From Geomonas paludis (GTDB lineage Bacteria > Desulfobacterota > Desulfuromonadia > Geobacterales > Geobacteraceae): DNA of 64,000 nt. How positions within the stretch are numbered: the first letter of the stretch is position 1; the number at the start of each line of letters is the position of its first letter. The notes beneath the pieces were generated by a model, which searched no databases, was not told where the DNA came from, and saw nothing but the letters and a program-made list of their open reading frames with translations. This document shows positions 8,464-18,033 of this stretch, piece after piece. The position numbers were made by a program, and so were the translations under genes. Where the stretch lies: NCBI RefSeq assembly GCF_014193585.1, contig NZ_BLXY01000002.1, forward strand, positions 1 to 64,000, in the 5' to 3' direction.

Positions 8464-10272
8464 GTGGAAAAGGTGCCTTTTAGATCCATACCTGACCTGC
8501 TACGGCACCAGGCAGCCCGGCTGGACACAAAGCTGGCGGTGAAGTACAGAAAGCAGGGTAGCTGGGTCACCCTGAGCTACTCCCAGTTCTTCAATCGCGC
8601 CCTCATGGTGGCGCGCGGCCTGCGCAAGCTCGGCATCAAGCCGGGCGACAAGGTGGCCATCCTCTCGGAAAACCGTGTCGGCTGGACCATAGCGGACATG
8701 GGGATCCTCTGCGCCGGCGCAGTGACGGTCCCGGTCTACGCCACCAATACCCCCGACCAGGTGGAATACACCCTCAACCACAGCGACGCGCGCATCGTCT
8801 TCATCTCCGGCAAATGGCAGTACCGAAAGCTGCTGAAGATCAAGGACGCCATTCCCATGGTGCAGCTGGCGGTCTCCTTCGAGCGCTTCCTGGGAGAGCC
8901 GTCGCTGCCGCTCACCACGTTCTACCAGCTCTCCGAGATAGACGACCCGATCACCGACCAGGAACGGGAGGAACTGTTCGGGGTCATCGACGCCATCGGG
9001 CCCGAATCGCTGATGACCATCATCTACACCTCCGGGACCACCGGCGTTCCCAAGGGGGTGATGCTCTCGCACCGGAACCTGCTCTTCGACGCCTTCGCCA
9101 CCATCGAGAAGGCGGCGGTGGGGGAGGGTGAGGTCTTCCTGAGTTTCCTGCCGCTAAGCCACGTCCTGGAGCGCTGCACCGGCTATTACCTCCCCATCGC
9201 CAGCGGAGGGATGATCGCCTTCGCCGACAGCATCGAGAAGATAGCGGAAAACATGCTGGAGATCCAGCCCACCATCATGGTCAGCGTGCCCAGGCTGTTC
9301 GAGAAAATCCATTCACGCATCTACGAGCATGTGCACCAGCTTTCCCTGTTCAAGAGAAAGCTGTTCCGCACCGTGCTCGCCGTCGGACGCAGGTACGTCT
9401 ACGCGCGGTACATCGACAAGAAGGTGCCGCTGTGGCTCGCGCTGCAGCACGCCGTGGCGGACCGCCTGGTGTTCAGCAAGCTGCGGCAGCGCTTCGGCAA
9501 CAACCTCAAGTTCTGCTCCAGCGGCGGCGCACCGCTGGACCGCGAGATCAACGAGTTCTTCTGGAGCATCGGGGTTCCCATCCTGGAAGGGTACGGGCTC
9601 ACCGAAACCAGTCCCGTCCTTTGCAACAACACCTTCGAGCAGCTGCGCTTCGGCACCGTGGGGACGCCGCTGGCGGAGACCGAGTTCCGCGTGGCGCAGG
9701 ACGGCGAACTGTTGGCGCGCGGCCCCCAGGTCATGCTCGGCTACTACAAGGACGAGGAGAGCTCCCGGGAGGCCTTCAGCGACGGCTGGCTGAAGACCGG
9801 CGACATCGGACGCATCGAGGGGGGCTTCGTGGTGATCACGGACCGCAAGAAGGACCTGATCGTCACCGCCGGCGGCAAGAACATCGCGCCGCAGCCCATC
9901 GAGAACCTCCTGAAGAGGGACAAGTACATCTCCCAGGCCTACGTCTACGGCGACAAGAGGCCCTACCTCACCGCGCTGCTCGTGCCGACCCTGGAGAAGC
10001 TCCTGGAGTTCGCCCAGGAGAAGAAGATCGTATATACCGATCTCGAGGAGTTGGTGGTGCACGAGCCGGTGCTCGAGCTGTACCGGCAGCGGGTCGAGGC
10101 GGTCAACGCGGAGTTGGCGCACTACGAGACCATCAAGCAGTTCGCGCTGCTGCCGCGCGATTTCACCATCGAGGCGGGAGAGCTCACCCCGACCCTGAAA
10201 GTGAAAAGACGGGTGATTTCTGAGCGTTATAAAGATAAGATAGAGCGGATGTATACCGTCGCGGAGAACTGA
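8464..10272 (+). CDS. fadD: Long-chain fatty acid-CoA ligase (AMP-forming)
   Basis: The 602-residue protein is an AMP-dependent acyl-CoA synthetase that activates free fatty acids to acyl-CoA. Visible signatures are the phosphate loop IIYTSGTTGVPKG (about 187-199), the GYGLTE motif, the TGDIG motif, and DRKKDLIVTAGGKNIAPQ with the hinge. This form (about 600 residues, with a long linker between the ATP loop and the GYGLTE motif) matches the FadD15/long-chain ligase group rather than short-chain acetate ligases. A GTG at 8464 six nt after GGAG (8454-8457) is preferred to the in-frame TTG at 8452, which overlaps that site. It is followed 26 nt later by the fadN-like gene, so it supplies substrate to the same pathway. 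Confidence 0.88.
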   Translation: MEKVPFRSIPDLLRHQAARLDTKLAVKYRKQGSWVTLSYSQFFNRALMVARGLRKLGIKPGDKVAILSENRVGWTIADMGILCAGAVTVPVYATNTPDQVEYTLNHSDARIVFISGKWQYRKLLKIKDAIPMVQLAVSFERFLGEPSLPLTTFYQLSEIDDPITDQEREELFGVIDAIGPESLMTIIYTSGTTGVPKGVMLSHRNLLFDAFATIEKAAVGEGEVFLSFLPLSHVLERCTGYYLPIASGGMIAFADSIEKIAENMLEIQPTIMVSVPRLFEKIHSRIYEHVHQLSLFKRKLFRTVLAVGRRYVYARYIDKKVPLWLALQHAVADRLVFSKLRQRFGNNLKFCSSGGAPLDREINEFFWSIGVPILEGYGLTETSPVLCNNTFEQLRFGTVGTPLAETEFRVAQDGELLARGPQVMLGYYKDEESSREAFSDGWLKTGDIGRIEGGFVVITDRKKDLIVTAGGKNIAPQPIENLLKRDKYISQAYVYGDKRPYLTALLVPTLEKLLEFAQEKKIVYTDLEELVVHEPVLELYRQRVEAVNAELAHYETIKQFALLPRDFTIEAGELTPTLKVKRRVISERYKDKIERMYTVAEN

Positions 10273-10298
10273 GGCCGCGTCCGGAGCCGGAGGATGTG

Positions 10299-12668
10299 AT
10301 GAGACAGATGAAGAGGGTTGCAGTTTTGGGGGCCGGGGTCATGGGGGCGGCCATCGCCGCGCACCTCGCCAACGCGGGGATAGAGGTCCTGCTGCTGGAC
10401 ATGGTGCCGGAACAGGCCAAAGGGGCGCCCGCGGAGGACAAGGCGCAGCGCAACCAGATCGCCGACCGGGCGCTGGCGGCCCTAGCCAAAAGCAGGCCCG
10501 CCGCCTTCTACGCCCCCGAATACGCGGCCTGGATCGAGACCGGCAACTTCGACGACGACAGCCACCGGCTCACGGAGTGCGACTGGGTCATCGAGGTGGT
10601 GCTGGAAAACCTCGAGGTAAAGCAGCGCCTGTTCCGGGACAAGGTGGTCCCGAACCTGAAGCAAGACGCCATTCTCTCCAGCAACACCAGCGGCCTGTCG
10701 GTGAACGAACTGGCGCAGGCGCTCCCGGCGGAGTTGAGGCGCCGCTTCATGGTGACCCACTTCTTCAACCCGCCGCGCTACATGCGGCTCATGGAGATGG
10801 TCCCCTGCAGCGACACCGATCCCCACCTGCTGCGCAGCATGGCCTCCTTCATGGACAAGCGGCTGGGCAAGGGGGTGGTCTTCGCCAAGGACACCCCCAA
10901 CTTCATCGCCAACCGCATCGGCACCTATGCCGGCGCCGCCACCTGGCGCCACATGGTGGAGATGGGGCTCTCCGTCGAGGAGGTCGACGCCGTCACCGGA
11001 CAGGCCATGGCGCGCCCCAAGACCGGCACCTTCGCCCTGTGGGACCTGGTGGGGATCGACACGGTGGTGCGGGTCATGGACAACAGCTACGAGCTCCTCA
11101 CCGGCGACGACGAACGGGAACTGTTCCGGGTGCCGGAAAGCACGCGCCGCATGGTCGCCGAGGGGCTGACCGGGAAGAAAGGGAAGGGGGGCTTCTTCAA
11201 GCGGGAGACGGTGGACGGCAACAGCGTCAAGCTCTGCTACGACCCGGAGAGCGGCGCCTACCGCGAGTGTGTCTCGCCGAAGTTCGCCTCGGTGGGGGCG
11301 GCCAGGCAGATCGACGACCCGGGCGCCCGGGTCAAGGCGCTGCTGCAAGGTAGTGACAAGGCGGCGGATTTCGCCTGGCGGACGCTGCGCGACACCCTGA
11401 TCTACACCGCCAAACGGATGCCGGAAATCGCGGACGACGTGGTCAACGTGGACAACGCCATGAAGTGGGGCTACAACTGGGACCTCGGCCCCTTCGAGCT
11501 GCTGGACGCCCTGGGCGTCGCCTCCTTCGTGGCCCGCGCCGACCGTGACGGCGTCGCGCTACCGCAGTGGCTGCGCGAGGTGGAGAGCTTTTACCGGGTG
11601 GAGCAGGGGAAACGCTTCTTCTACAGCATCGTGGACAAGAAGTACCGGGAGGTGCCGCTCAACCGCGGCCAGGTATCGCTCACCCTGCTCAGAAGCGCCG
11701 CAGGTGTCGTGGAACGTAACGCCGCCGCCTCGCTCATCGACATCGGCGACGGCATCTTCTGCCTCGAGTTCCATTCCAAGATGAACACGATGGGCGGCGA
11801 CACGCTGGCCATGATCCAGAAGGGGCTGCGCCGCAGCGAGGCCGACGGCCTGGGCATGGTGATCGCCAACGAGGGGAGCCTCTTCTCGGCCGGGGCCAAC
11901 CTGATGCTGATCGCCATGGCCTGCGCCGAAGGCGCCTGGGACGACCTGAACCTCACCGTGAAATCGTTCCAGCGCGCCATGATGGCCATCAAGTACTCCG
12001 GGATCCCGGTGGTCGCCGCCCCTCACAGCCTGGTGATGGGAGGCGGGTGCGAGACCTGCCTGCATGCCGACGCCATCAACGCCCACGCCGAGACCTACAT
12101 GGGGCTGGTGGAGATCGGGGTGGGGCTGATCCCGGCCGGCGGCGGCACCAAGGAGATGGCGCTCAGGGCCGTCCGGCTCGCCGAGGCCAACGGCGCCGAC
12201 GTCACGCCGTTTCTGCTGAAGAACTACCAGAACATCGCCATGGCCAAGGTGAGCAGTTCCGCCACAGAACTGATGGCGATGGGGCTCATGCGCCCGGGCG
12301 ACGGCATCACCCTGGCCCTGGACCGCCGCATCTTCGACGCCAAGCTGAAGGCCATCTCCCTCGCGGCCAACTACCGCCCGGGCAAGCCCGAGGCAGCGGT
12401 CAAGGCGCCCGGCCGCGGCATCGCCGCCAGCATCAAGACCCAGCTCTGGAACCTGGAGCAGGGGGGCTTCATCTCCGCGTATGACCACTACCTCGCCTCC
12501 GGCATCGCCGACGTCATCACCGGCGGCGACGTCCCGGCCGGGACCATCGTCAGCGAGGAGTACCTGCTGGACCTGGAACGGGAAACCTTCCTGAAGTTCT
12601 GCGGCCAGAAGAAGACCCAGGAGCGCATCCAGCACATGCTGAAGAAGGGGAAGCCACTGCGGAATTGA
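10299..12668 (+). CDS. fadN: 3-hydroxyacyl-CoA dehydrogenase / enoyl-CoA hydratase (FadN type)
   Basis: This 789-residue bifunctional enzyme performs steps two and three of beta-oxidation. The N-terminal half has the NAD-binding GAGVMG (about 10 residues in) and the dehydrogenase His154 region VTHFFNPPRYM; the C-terminal part (about 480-690) is a crotonase domain with SAGANL and the GGG-rich oxyanion loop. The dehydrogenase-first order and length match Bacillus subtilis FadN (YusL) and not E. coli FadB, where the hydratase comes first. Start candidates are GTG 10296, ATG 10299 and ATG 10308; ATG 10299 is five nt from GGAGG (10289-10293). The gene is separated from the thiolase by a 125-bp palindromic repeat. 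Confidence 0.88.
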   Translation: MRQMKRVAVLGAGVMGAAIAAHLANAGIEVLLLDMVPEQAKGAPAEDKAQRNQIADRALAALAKSRPAAFYAPEYAAWIETGNFDDDSHRLTECDWVIEVVLENLEVKQRLFRDKVVPNLKQDAILSSNTSGLSVNELAQALPAELRRRFMVTHFFNPPRYMRLMEMVPCSDTDPHLLRSMASFMDKRLGKGVVFAKDTPNFIANRIGTYAGAATWRHMVEMGLSVEEVDAVTGQAMARPKTGTFALWDLVGIDTVVRVMDNSYELLTGDDERELFRVPESTRRMVAEGLTGKKGKGGFFKRETVDGNSVKLCYDPESGAYRECVSPKFASVGAARQIDDPGARVKALLQGSDKAADFAWRTLRDTLIYTAKRMPEIADDVVNVDNAMKWGYNWDLGPFELLDALGVASFVARADRDGVALPQWLREVESFYRVEQGKRFFYSIVDKKYREVPLNRGQVSLTLLRSAAGVVERNAAASLIDIGDGIFCLEFHSKMNTMGGDTLAMIQKGLRRSEADGLGMVIANEGSLFSAGANLMLIAMACAEGAWDDLNLTVKSFQRAMMAIKYSGIPVVAAPHSLVMGGGCETCLHADAINAHAETYMGLVEIGVGLIPAGGGTKEMALRAVRLAEANGADVTPFLLKNYQNIAMAKVSSSATELMAMGLMRPGDGITLALDRRIFDAKLKAISLAANYRPGKPEAAVKAPGRGIAASIKTQLWNLEQGGFISAYDHYLASGIADVITGGDVPAGTIVSEEYLLDLERETFLKFCGQKKTQERIQHMLKKGKPLRN

Positions 12669-12670
12669 GT

Positions 12671-12795
12671 TACCCATCCCCCTCTCCCTCCGGGAGAGGG
12701 CTGGGGTGAGGGCGCTGCAATAGGCAACGATCCCGCTTCGTGGCTCCTCCCTCACCCGCCCTTCGGGCACCCTCTCCCGGGGGGAGAGGGGATTA
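12671..12795. repeat. 125-bp palindromic dispersed repeat, copy 1
   Basis: This element matches 18081-18205 at 118 of 125 positions. Each end is a hairpin built from CCCTCTCCC and GGGAGAGGG, and the two halves can also pair with each other (GGGGTGAGGG with CCCTCACCC). It lies between the fadN-like gene and the thiolase within one gene string, so its transcript could fold and alter relative expression of the two genes. A purine-rich stretch with similar short palindromes (about 12826-12866) follows it. Confidence 0.85.
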
Positions 12796-12907
12796 TCTGA
12801 TGGCGGGCAGGGCCCGCACCACAAGCTCCCTCCCCAGGAGGGGGAGGGCCGGGGAGGGGGAAGGAAGCTCGACCCAGTTCAACCGAAGTCAGCAAAGGAG
12901 CAACGCC

Positions 12908-14080
12908 ATGCGAGCAGCATATATCGTGGAAGCCGTACGGACGCCGGCCACCAAGGCCTACAAGGGGAAGCTGAGGGACGTCCGTCCCGACGACCTGGCC
13001 GCCATCGCCATCAAGGGGCTCGTCGAACGCACCGCCCTGGACCCGGCGCTGGTCGAGGATGTCATCATCGGCTGCGCCTTCCCGGAAGGGGAGCAGGGGA
13101 TGAACGTGGCGCGCATCGCCGCGTTCAAGGCCGGCATCCCGTACCAGGTCCCCTGCATGACCGTGAACCGCTTCTGCTCGTCGGGGCTGCAGACCATCGC
13201 TTCGGCGGCGGACCGCATCATGGCGGGAAACGCAGACTGCATCATCGCCGGGGGGACCGAGAGCATGTCCATGATCCCCATGGGGGGCAACAAGTACAGC
13301 GCCAACCCGGGGCTGGTCGGCTCATGGCCCGAGACCTACGCCTCCATGGGCATCACCGCCGAGCGGCTGGTAGAGAAGTACGGCATTTCCCGCGCGGACC
13401 AGGACGCTTTCGCCATGGCGAGCCACCAGAAGGCGGCGCGCGCCCTGGCGCAGGGGACCTTCGTGGAGGAAACCATTGCGGTGCCGGCCCGGCACTGCGC
13501 GCTGCACAAGGGGAAGATGCAGTGCGTCGAGGAACTGGTCGACGCCGACGACGGGGTGAGGGGCGACACCACCATGGAGGCACTGGCGAAACTCAAGCCC
13601 GCCTTCAAGGCGGACGGCACCGTTACCGCCGGCAATTCGTCCCAGATGACCGACGGCGCTGCCGCCGCGCTGGTGGTCTCCGAGGAATTCCTGAAACGGA
13701 CCGGCATGAAGCCTTTGGCCCGCTTTGTCTCCTTCGCGGTGCGAGGCGTCCCTCCCGAGATCATGGGGATCGGTCCGGTGGAGGCCATCCCCGCGGCGCT
13801 GAAGATGGCGGGAATGAGCCAGGACCAGATCGAACTGATCGAGTTCAACGAGGCCTTCGCCGTGCAGACGCTCGCCTGCCTCGGGGAACTGGGACTCGAT
13901 CCGGCGCGGGTCAACGTCAACGGCGGCGCCATCGCGCTGGGGCATCCGCTGGGGTGCACCGGCACCAAGCTCACCGCCAGCCTGTTGCACGAGATGCGGC
14001 GCCGCGGCACGCGTTACGGCATGGTCACCATGTGCATCGGCGGCGGCATGGGCGCGGCGGGTATTTTCGAGTTGAGCTGA
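12908..14080 (+). CDS. fadA: Acetyl-CoA acyltransferase (thiolase)
   Basis: This 390-residue thiolase cleaves 3-ketoacyl-CoA with CoA in the last step of beta-oxidation. The nucleophile is Cys90 in NRFCSSG; the catalytic base His346 lies in ALGHPLG and the second Cys376 in TMCIGGGMGAAG. The length equals that of Bacillus subtilis FadA (391). The ATG at 12908 follows AAGGAG (12895-12900); an upstream in-frame extension would be translated through the palindromic repeat and is not credible. Gene order fadN-fadA-fadE supports the assignment over a biosynthetic acetoacetyl-CoA thiolase. Confidence 0.9.
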   Translation: MRAAYIVEAVRTPATKAYKGKLRDVRPDDLAAIAIKGLVERTALDPALVEDVIIGCAFPEGEQGMNVARIAAFKAGIPYQVPCMTVNRFCSSGLQTIASAADRIMAGNADCIIAGGTESMSMIPMGGNKYSANPGLVGSWPETYASMGITAERLVEKYGISRADQDAFAMASHQKAARALAQGTFVEETIAVPARHCALHKGKMQCVEELVDADDGVRGDTTMEALAKLKPAFKADGTVTAGNSSQMTDGAAAALVVSEEFLKRTGMKPLARFVSFAVRGVPPEIMGIGPVEAIPAALKMAGMSQDQIELIEFNEAFAVQTLACLGELGLDPARVNVNGGAIALGHPLGCTGTKLTASLLHEMRRRGTRYGMVTMCIGGGMGAAGIFELS

Positions 14081-14123
14081 GCCGGGCCGACCGGGGTTCC
14101 ACTTACAACTAACGAGGTGTGTC

Positions 14124-15902
14124 ATGGCAGCAAGGGTATTCAAAGGAGCGGAGTTCCTGATCACGGAGGCCGGCAAGGACGAGGTGTTCGTCCCGGAGGA
14201 TTTCAGCGACGAGCAGCGCCAGATCGGCGCCACCACCGAGCAGTTCGTGGCCAACGAGGTGATCCCGGCCCGCGAAGAGATCGAGCATCAGAACTTCGAC
14301 AAGGTGGTGCAACTGCTTAGGCGCTGCGGCGAACTGGGGCTTTTGATGATCGACGTCCCCGAGGAGTACGGCGGACTGGAGCTGGACAAGGCGACCAGCA
14401 TGCTGGCGGCGGAGAAGATTTCCGGCTCGGGCTCCTTCTCGGTCGCCTACGCCGCCCACAGCGGCATCGGCACCTTGCCCCTGGTCTACTACGGCACCGA
14501 GGAGCAGAAGGCCCGCTACCTTGAGAAACTTACCAGCGGCGAATGGGTCGCCGCCTACTGCCTCACCGAACCGGACTCCGGCAGCGACGCCCTGGGGGCC
14601 AAGGCGAGCGCCACGCTCTCCGCTGACGGCAGCCACTATATCCTCAACGGCACCAAGCAGTTCACCACCAACGGCTCCATCGCCGACCTCTACACCGTCT
14701 TCGCCAAGGTGGACCGGGAGCACTTCACCGCGTTCCTCGTGGAGCGGACCATGGCCGGGGTGAGCGTCGGGCCGGAGGAGAAGAAGCTGGGCATCAAGGG
14801 GTCCTCGACCACCCAGGTCATCCTGGACAACGTCCAGGTCCCGGTCGGAAATGTCCTGGGAGAGATCGGCAAGGGGCACAAGATCGCCTTCAACGTGCTC
14901 AACATCGGCCGCTTCAAGCTCGGCGCCGCGGTCACCGGTTCCGCAAAGTTCGCCCTCGCCGACGGGGTGAAGTACGCGGTGCTGAGAAAGCAGTTCGGCC
15001 GTCCCATCGCCTCCTTCGGCGCGATCCAGGAAAAACTCGCCGACATGGCCGCCGAGATCTTCGCGTCGGAATCGCTCGTGTACCGCCTGGCCGGCCTGAT
15101 CGACGACCGGCTCGCCACCATCCCCAAGGAGACGCCCAACTACTACGATGCCTACCAGAAGGGGATCGAGGAATACGCCATGGAGTGCGCCATCGCCAAG
15201 GTGTTCTGCTCCGAGATGCTGGCCTTCGTGGCCGACCAGGTGGTCCAGGTGCACGGCGGCTACGGCTTCATCCAGGAGTACCCCGCCGAGCGCTACTACC
15301 GCGACGAGCGCATCAACCGCATCTTCGAGGGGACCAACGAGATCAACCGGCTGCTGATCCCGGGGACCCTGCTCACGCGGGCGCTGAAGGGCGAGATCCC
15401 GCTGCAGCGCGAGGCGATGAAGGCGCTCGACGCCCTCACCACGCCATCCTTCGACGAGCCCGACGACAGCGTCCCCTTCGCCGCGGAGAAGGCCCTGCTG
15501 GCCGGACTCAAACAACTGTTCCTGGTGGTGGCCGGTTCCGCGGCACAGAAGTACCAGACGGCCATCAAGGACGAGCAGGAGGTGCTCCTGGCGCTGGCCG
15601 ACGTCGTCATCAACATCTTCGCCATGGAAAGCGCGGTGCTGCGCGCGGACAAGATCCTGCCGCGCCTGAGCGATGCGAAGGGGCGCGCGGTGACCGCGGC
15701 GGTGCGCAGCTTCTGCTTCGGCGCCAACGAGAAGATCGCCAGCGCGGCCCGCAAGGCCGCCTTCTACAGCGAGGAGGGGGATACCCTGGCCGTTTTATTG
15801 GGCGCGGTCCGGCGGTTCACCCGCTACCAACCCGCGGGTCTGCTCCAGGACAAGCGGGTCCTGGCCCAGACGGTCATAGAAGCCGAGAAATACCCCTTCT
15901 GA
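14124..15902 (+). CDS. fadE: Acyl-CoA dehydrogenase (FadE type)
   Basis: This 592-residue FAD enzyme introduces the first double bond in beta-oxidation. Conserved features are AYCLTEPDSGSDA, which contacts FAD/substrate, the QVHGGYGFIQEYPAERYYRD segment, and IFEGTNEINR near residue 405. It carries the extra C-terminal helical domain typical of the roughly 590-residue VLCAD-like group, as in Bacillus FadE (594). GAGG precedes the ATG. The gene is the last of the fadD-N-A-E string and is followed by a strong hairpin-T terminator. Confidence 0.9.
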   Translation: MAARVFKGAEFLITEAGKDEVFVPEDFSDEQRQIGATTEQFVANEVIPAREEIEHQNFDKVVQLLRRCGELGLLMIDVPEEYGGLELDKATSMLAAEKISGSGSFSVAYAAHSGIGTLPLVYYGTEEQKARYLEKLTSGEWVAAYCLTEPDSGSDALGAKASATLSADGSHYILNGTKQFTTNGSIADLYTVFAKVDREHFTAFLVERTMAGVSVGPEEKKLGIKGSSTTQVILDNVQVPVGNVLGEIGKGHKIAFNVLNIGRFKLGAAVTGSAKFALADGVKYAVLRKQFGRPIASFGAIQEKLADMAAEIFASESLVYRLAGLIDDRLATIPKETPNYYDAYQKGIEEYAMECAIAKVFCSEMLAFVADQVVQVHGGYGFIQEYPAERYYRDERINRIFEGTNEINRLLIPGTLLTRALKGEIPLQREAMKALDALTTPSFDEPDDSVPFAAEKALLAGLKQLFLVVAGSAAQKYQTAIKDEQEVLLALADVVINIFAMESAVLRADKILPRLSDAKGRAVTAAVRSFCFGANEKIASAARKAAFYSEEGDTLAVLLGAVRRFTRYQPAGLLQDKRVLAQTVIEAEKYPF

Positions 15903-15926
15903 CAGACATGCTGCGGACACTGGCCC

Positions 15927-15974
15927 GGGCCGGCTCTGAGTGAAACTTCAGCAGAGCCGGCCCGTTGTTTTTCC
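15927..15974 (+). terminator. Rho-independent terminator of the fad operon
   Basis: A 12-bp perfect stem (GGGCCGGCTCTG, 15927-15938, with its complement at 15952-15963) is followed by GTTGTTTTT. It lies 24 nt after the fadE-like stop. Confidence 0.85.
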
Positions 15975-16136
15975 AAGACCCAGCCTGCAGCTTCCAAACA
16001 GAGAAAGGGTATGTCAGAAGGTGCAGCTGAGAGTAAAAATGTTTATTTTAAGAGTGGTGCAACGCAAGGAGTTGTGGCAATATTTGTTTTTAAGAGAGTT
16101 TTAAGCGGGCTGAGTCAGTAGCAGCGGGAGGAGCAC

Positions 16137-16994
16137 ATGGACGCGCCTAACAGCAAGGGCGAGCGCAAGGGGGGCGCCCGGAAGGGCGCCGGCAGCGGCG
16201 CACAGGTCGCGGCGCGGCGCGACGGCTCGCAGCAACCTGATCGCGAGCCGGCCGACGACTGTGAAAGCAGGCTCGCCGAGGCCCAGCGGGAGCTGACCCG
16301 GCACAAGGCCACGGCGGAGAACCTGGGCAAGGAGTTGGAAACCTTCAGCTACGCCGTCTCCCACGACCTGCGCGCCCCGCTGCGGCACCTGATCGGCTTC
16401 AGCAACGCCCTGCTCGAAGACTACGGCGACAGCCTGGAGCCGACCGCGCACAGCTACCTCGACTGTATCGTCCGGGCGGGACGCAAGATGGAGGGGTTGG
16501 TGGACGCGCTGCTGGCGCTGTCGCGCATCGGGCGCCAGGACATGACCCCGCTGAACCTCGACCTGAGCCAGATGGCCAACAGCTACGCCGCCTGCGCCAA
16601 GGAGGGGGATCCGTGCAGAAAGGTGACCTTCAAGGTCCCGGATCGGCTCCCCGCGCACGGAGACGCGGTGCTGCTGCGCACCGCCCTGGAGCAGCTTCTG
16701 GAAAACGCATGGAAATTCACGGCCAAGAACGAGTCCGCCACCATCGAGGTCGGCAGCAGGCAGGACGGGGATGAGGTGGTTTATTTCGTGCGGGACGACG
16801 GGGCCGGCTTCGACATGCGCTTTGCCGACCGGCTCTTCGGCCCGTTCCAGCGCATGCACCGGGAAGAGGAATTCCCGGGGCTCGGGATCGGGCTCGCCAT
16901 CGTGCAGCGCATCATCAACCGGCATGGCGGCAGGATCTGGGCGGAGGCGGAGGTAAACGGGGGGGCGACCTTCTACTTCACCCTGGGCAGCTGA
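16137..16994 (+). CDS. Small soluble histidine kinase without sensor domain
   Basis: The 285-residue protein has a charged, low-complexity N terminus (1-50), a short coiled coil, HisKA with SYAVSHDLRAPLRH (about 75-90) and an HATPase domain (LLENAWKF, DDGAGF, GLGIGLAIV). It has no PAS, GAF or membrane segment, so it probably depends on a partner for input. Its catalytic core is close to those of the kinases at 615 and 18371. GGAGG lies 5 nt before the ATG. No response regulator adjoins it. Confidence 0.85.
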   Translation: MDAPNSKGERKGGARKGAGSGAQVAARRDGSQQPDREPADDCESRLAEAQRELTRHKATAENLGKELETFSYAVSHDLRAPLRHLIGFSNALLEDYGDSLEPTAHSYLDCIVRAGRKMEGLVDALLALSRIGRQDMTPLNLDLSQMANSYAACAKEGDPCRKVTFKVPDRLPAHGDAVLLRTALEQLLENAWKFTAKNESATIEVGSRQDGDEVVYFVRDDGAGFDMRFADRLFGPFQRMHREEEFPGLGIGLAIVQRIINRHGGRIWAEAEVNGGATFYFTLGS

Positions 16995-17008
16995 CCGGTG
17001 CCGTTGGG

Positions 17009-17713
17009 CTAGGCCGGGGCAGGGCAGTCCGGATTGAGCGAGCCGAAGTACAGCTTGAAATCGTTCAGCCTCATCAGCATTGCCGCCCGGGTGATGTTCT
17101 CCGCCAGCAGGGCGTTGCCGGCAGTGGCGGCGGCCAGCATCTCGCGGTAGTAGTCACGCAGCTGCAGCCGGTGCTTGTCCCTGGAAAAGAGGGCCGACCT
17201 GAGCTTGGAGTAGACGCCGGCAAAGCTGTTCAGCATCAGGGGATAGATGCGGTTGCCCGACATCACCGCCATGGCCAGGTGCAGCTCCCAGTCGAAGTTG
17301 ACCAGGGCCGACGAGCAGTTACGCAGTTTCTCCGCCTTCTTGAGCACCGCCGCCACCCCGGCGGCGTTATTCTCGACGGCCCGGCGGGCATAATCAGGAG
17401 CGAACTGGACCCTCAGTTCCAGCAGGTGGGTCGCCAACTCGAAAGGAAAAGGGTCGCTGTTCCTGGTGATGGAGGAGAGGATCTCCAGGTCCCCCTGGGA
17501 CCAGAAATCCTTGACGATGGTGACGTGGCGCTGCTGCACCGAGATCCATCCCGCGTCCTGCAGCTTCTGCAGCGCCTCGCGTACCGTGGTCCTGCTGACC
17601 GCGAAGCGCTCCGCCAGGTCCCGCTCGCTCAGCAGCGGACTTCCCGGCTTGAACTCCCCCTTCAACATCCCGTCCACCAAAGCCTTCTCCACCATCTGGC
17701 AGGTTTTCCTCAT
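17009..17713 (-). CDS. fadR: FadR-like GntR-family transcriptional regulator
   Basis: The 234-residue product has an N-terminal winged helix-turn-helix (LLSERDLAERFAVSRTTVREALQKLQDAGW, about 27-56) and a C-terminal all-helical ligand domain that follows E. coli FadR closely in spacing (for example VKDFW after the wing, then a WELHLAMAVMSGNRIYPLMLNS-like block). E. coli FadR binds long-chain acyl-CoA and controls fad/fab genes, so this is the probable regulator of the nearby fad operon. The ATG at 17713 has GAGG 5 nt upstream and gives 234 residues, like FadR (239). An in-frame TTG at 17833 would add about 40 residues but lacks a ribosome-binding site. Confidence 0.8.
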   Translation of the reverse strand: MRKTCQMVEKALVDGMLKGEFKPGSPLLSERDLAERFAVSRTTVREALQKLQDAGWISVQQRHVTIVKDFWSQGDLEILSSITRNSDPFPFELATHLLELRVQFAPDYARRAVENNAAGVAAVLKKAEKLRNCSSALVNFDWELHLAMAVMSGNRIYPLMLNSFAGVYSKLRSALFSRDKHRLQLRDYYREMLAAATAGNALLAENITRAAMLMRLNDFKLYFGSLNPDCPAPA

Positions 17714-17793
17714 AGGCGCCTCGCTTATATTCGACCGCAGGCGGGCTGGCATGCCTTTGGTCTGCTGCGCTGACGGTTTCGGGTCAGTCGCAG

Positions 17794-17837
17794 GTGTATA
17801 CACATTTAAAACATAGTTTTGATTATTTGACAATCAA
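17794..17837. promoter_or_regulatory. Candidate operators upstream of the FadR-like gene
   Basis: Two palindromes lie 80-125 bp upstream of the preferred start: GTGTATACAC (17794-17803, perfect) and TTGATT-N7-AATCAA (17819-17837). Autoregulation by the GntR protein is a plausible use, but neither matches the E. coli FadR consensus. Confidence 0.35.
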
Positions 17838-18033
17838 TTTTTTTGTCAGCACCGGCCGCCAACATGCACTACTGGCGTGGGAAATCGGGCATTAGGGAAA
17901 ACTCCCCAGCCGCTGCAGTTACTGCATCCGGCAATGGGACTGCAGTTGTGGCGATCGCAGACGCCATAGTAGTAGACACCGTTTTAATACCAGAAGGGTG
18001 AAAAGCAGGGAGAGACGGTTACGGACACCGTGC

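Noticed and set aside
12740-12907. An N-terminal extension of the thiolase through the repeat
   Set aside because: The added residues come from the dispersed palindrome, and AAGGAG plus the conserved thiolase start place the true ATG at 12908.
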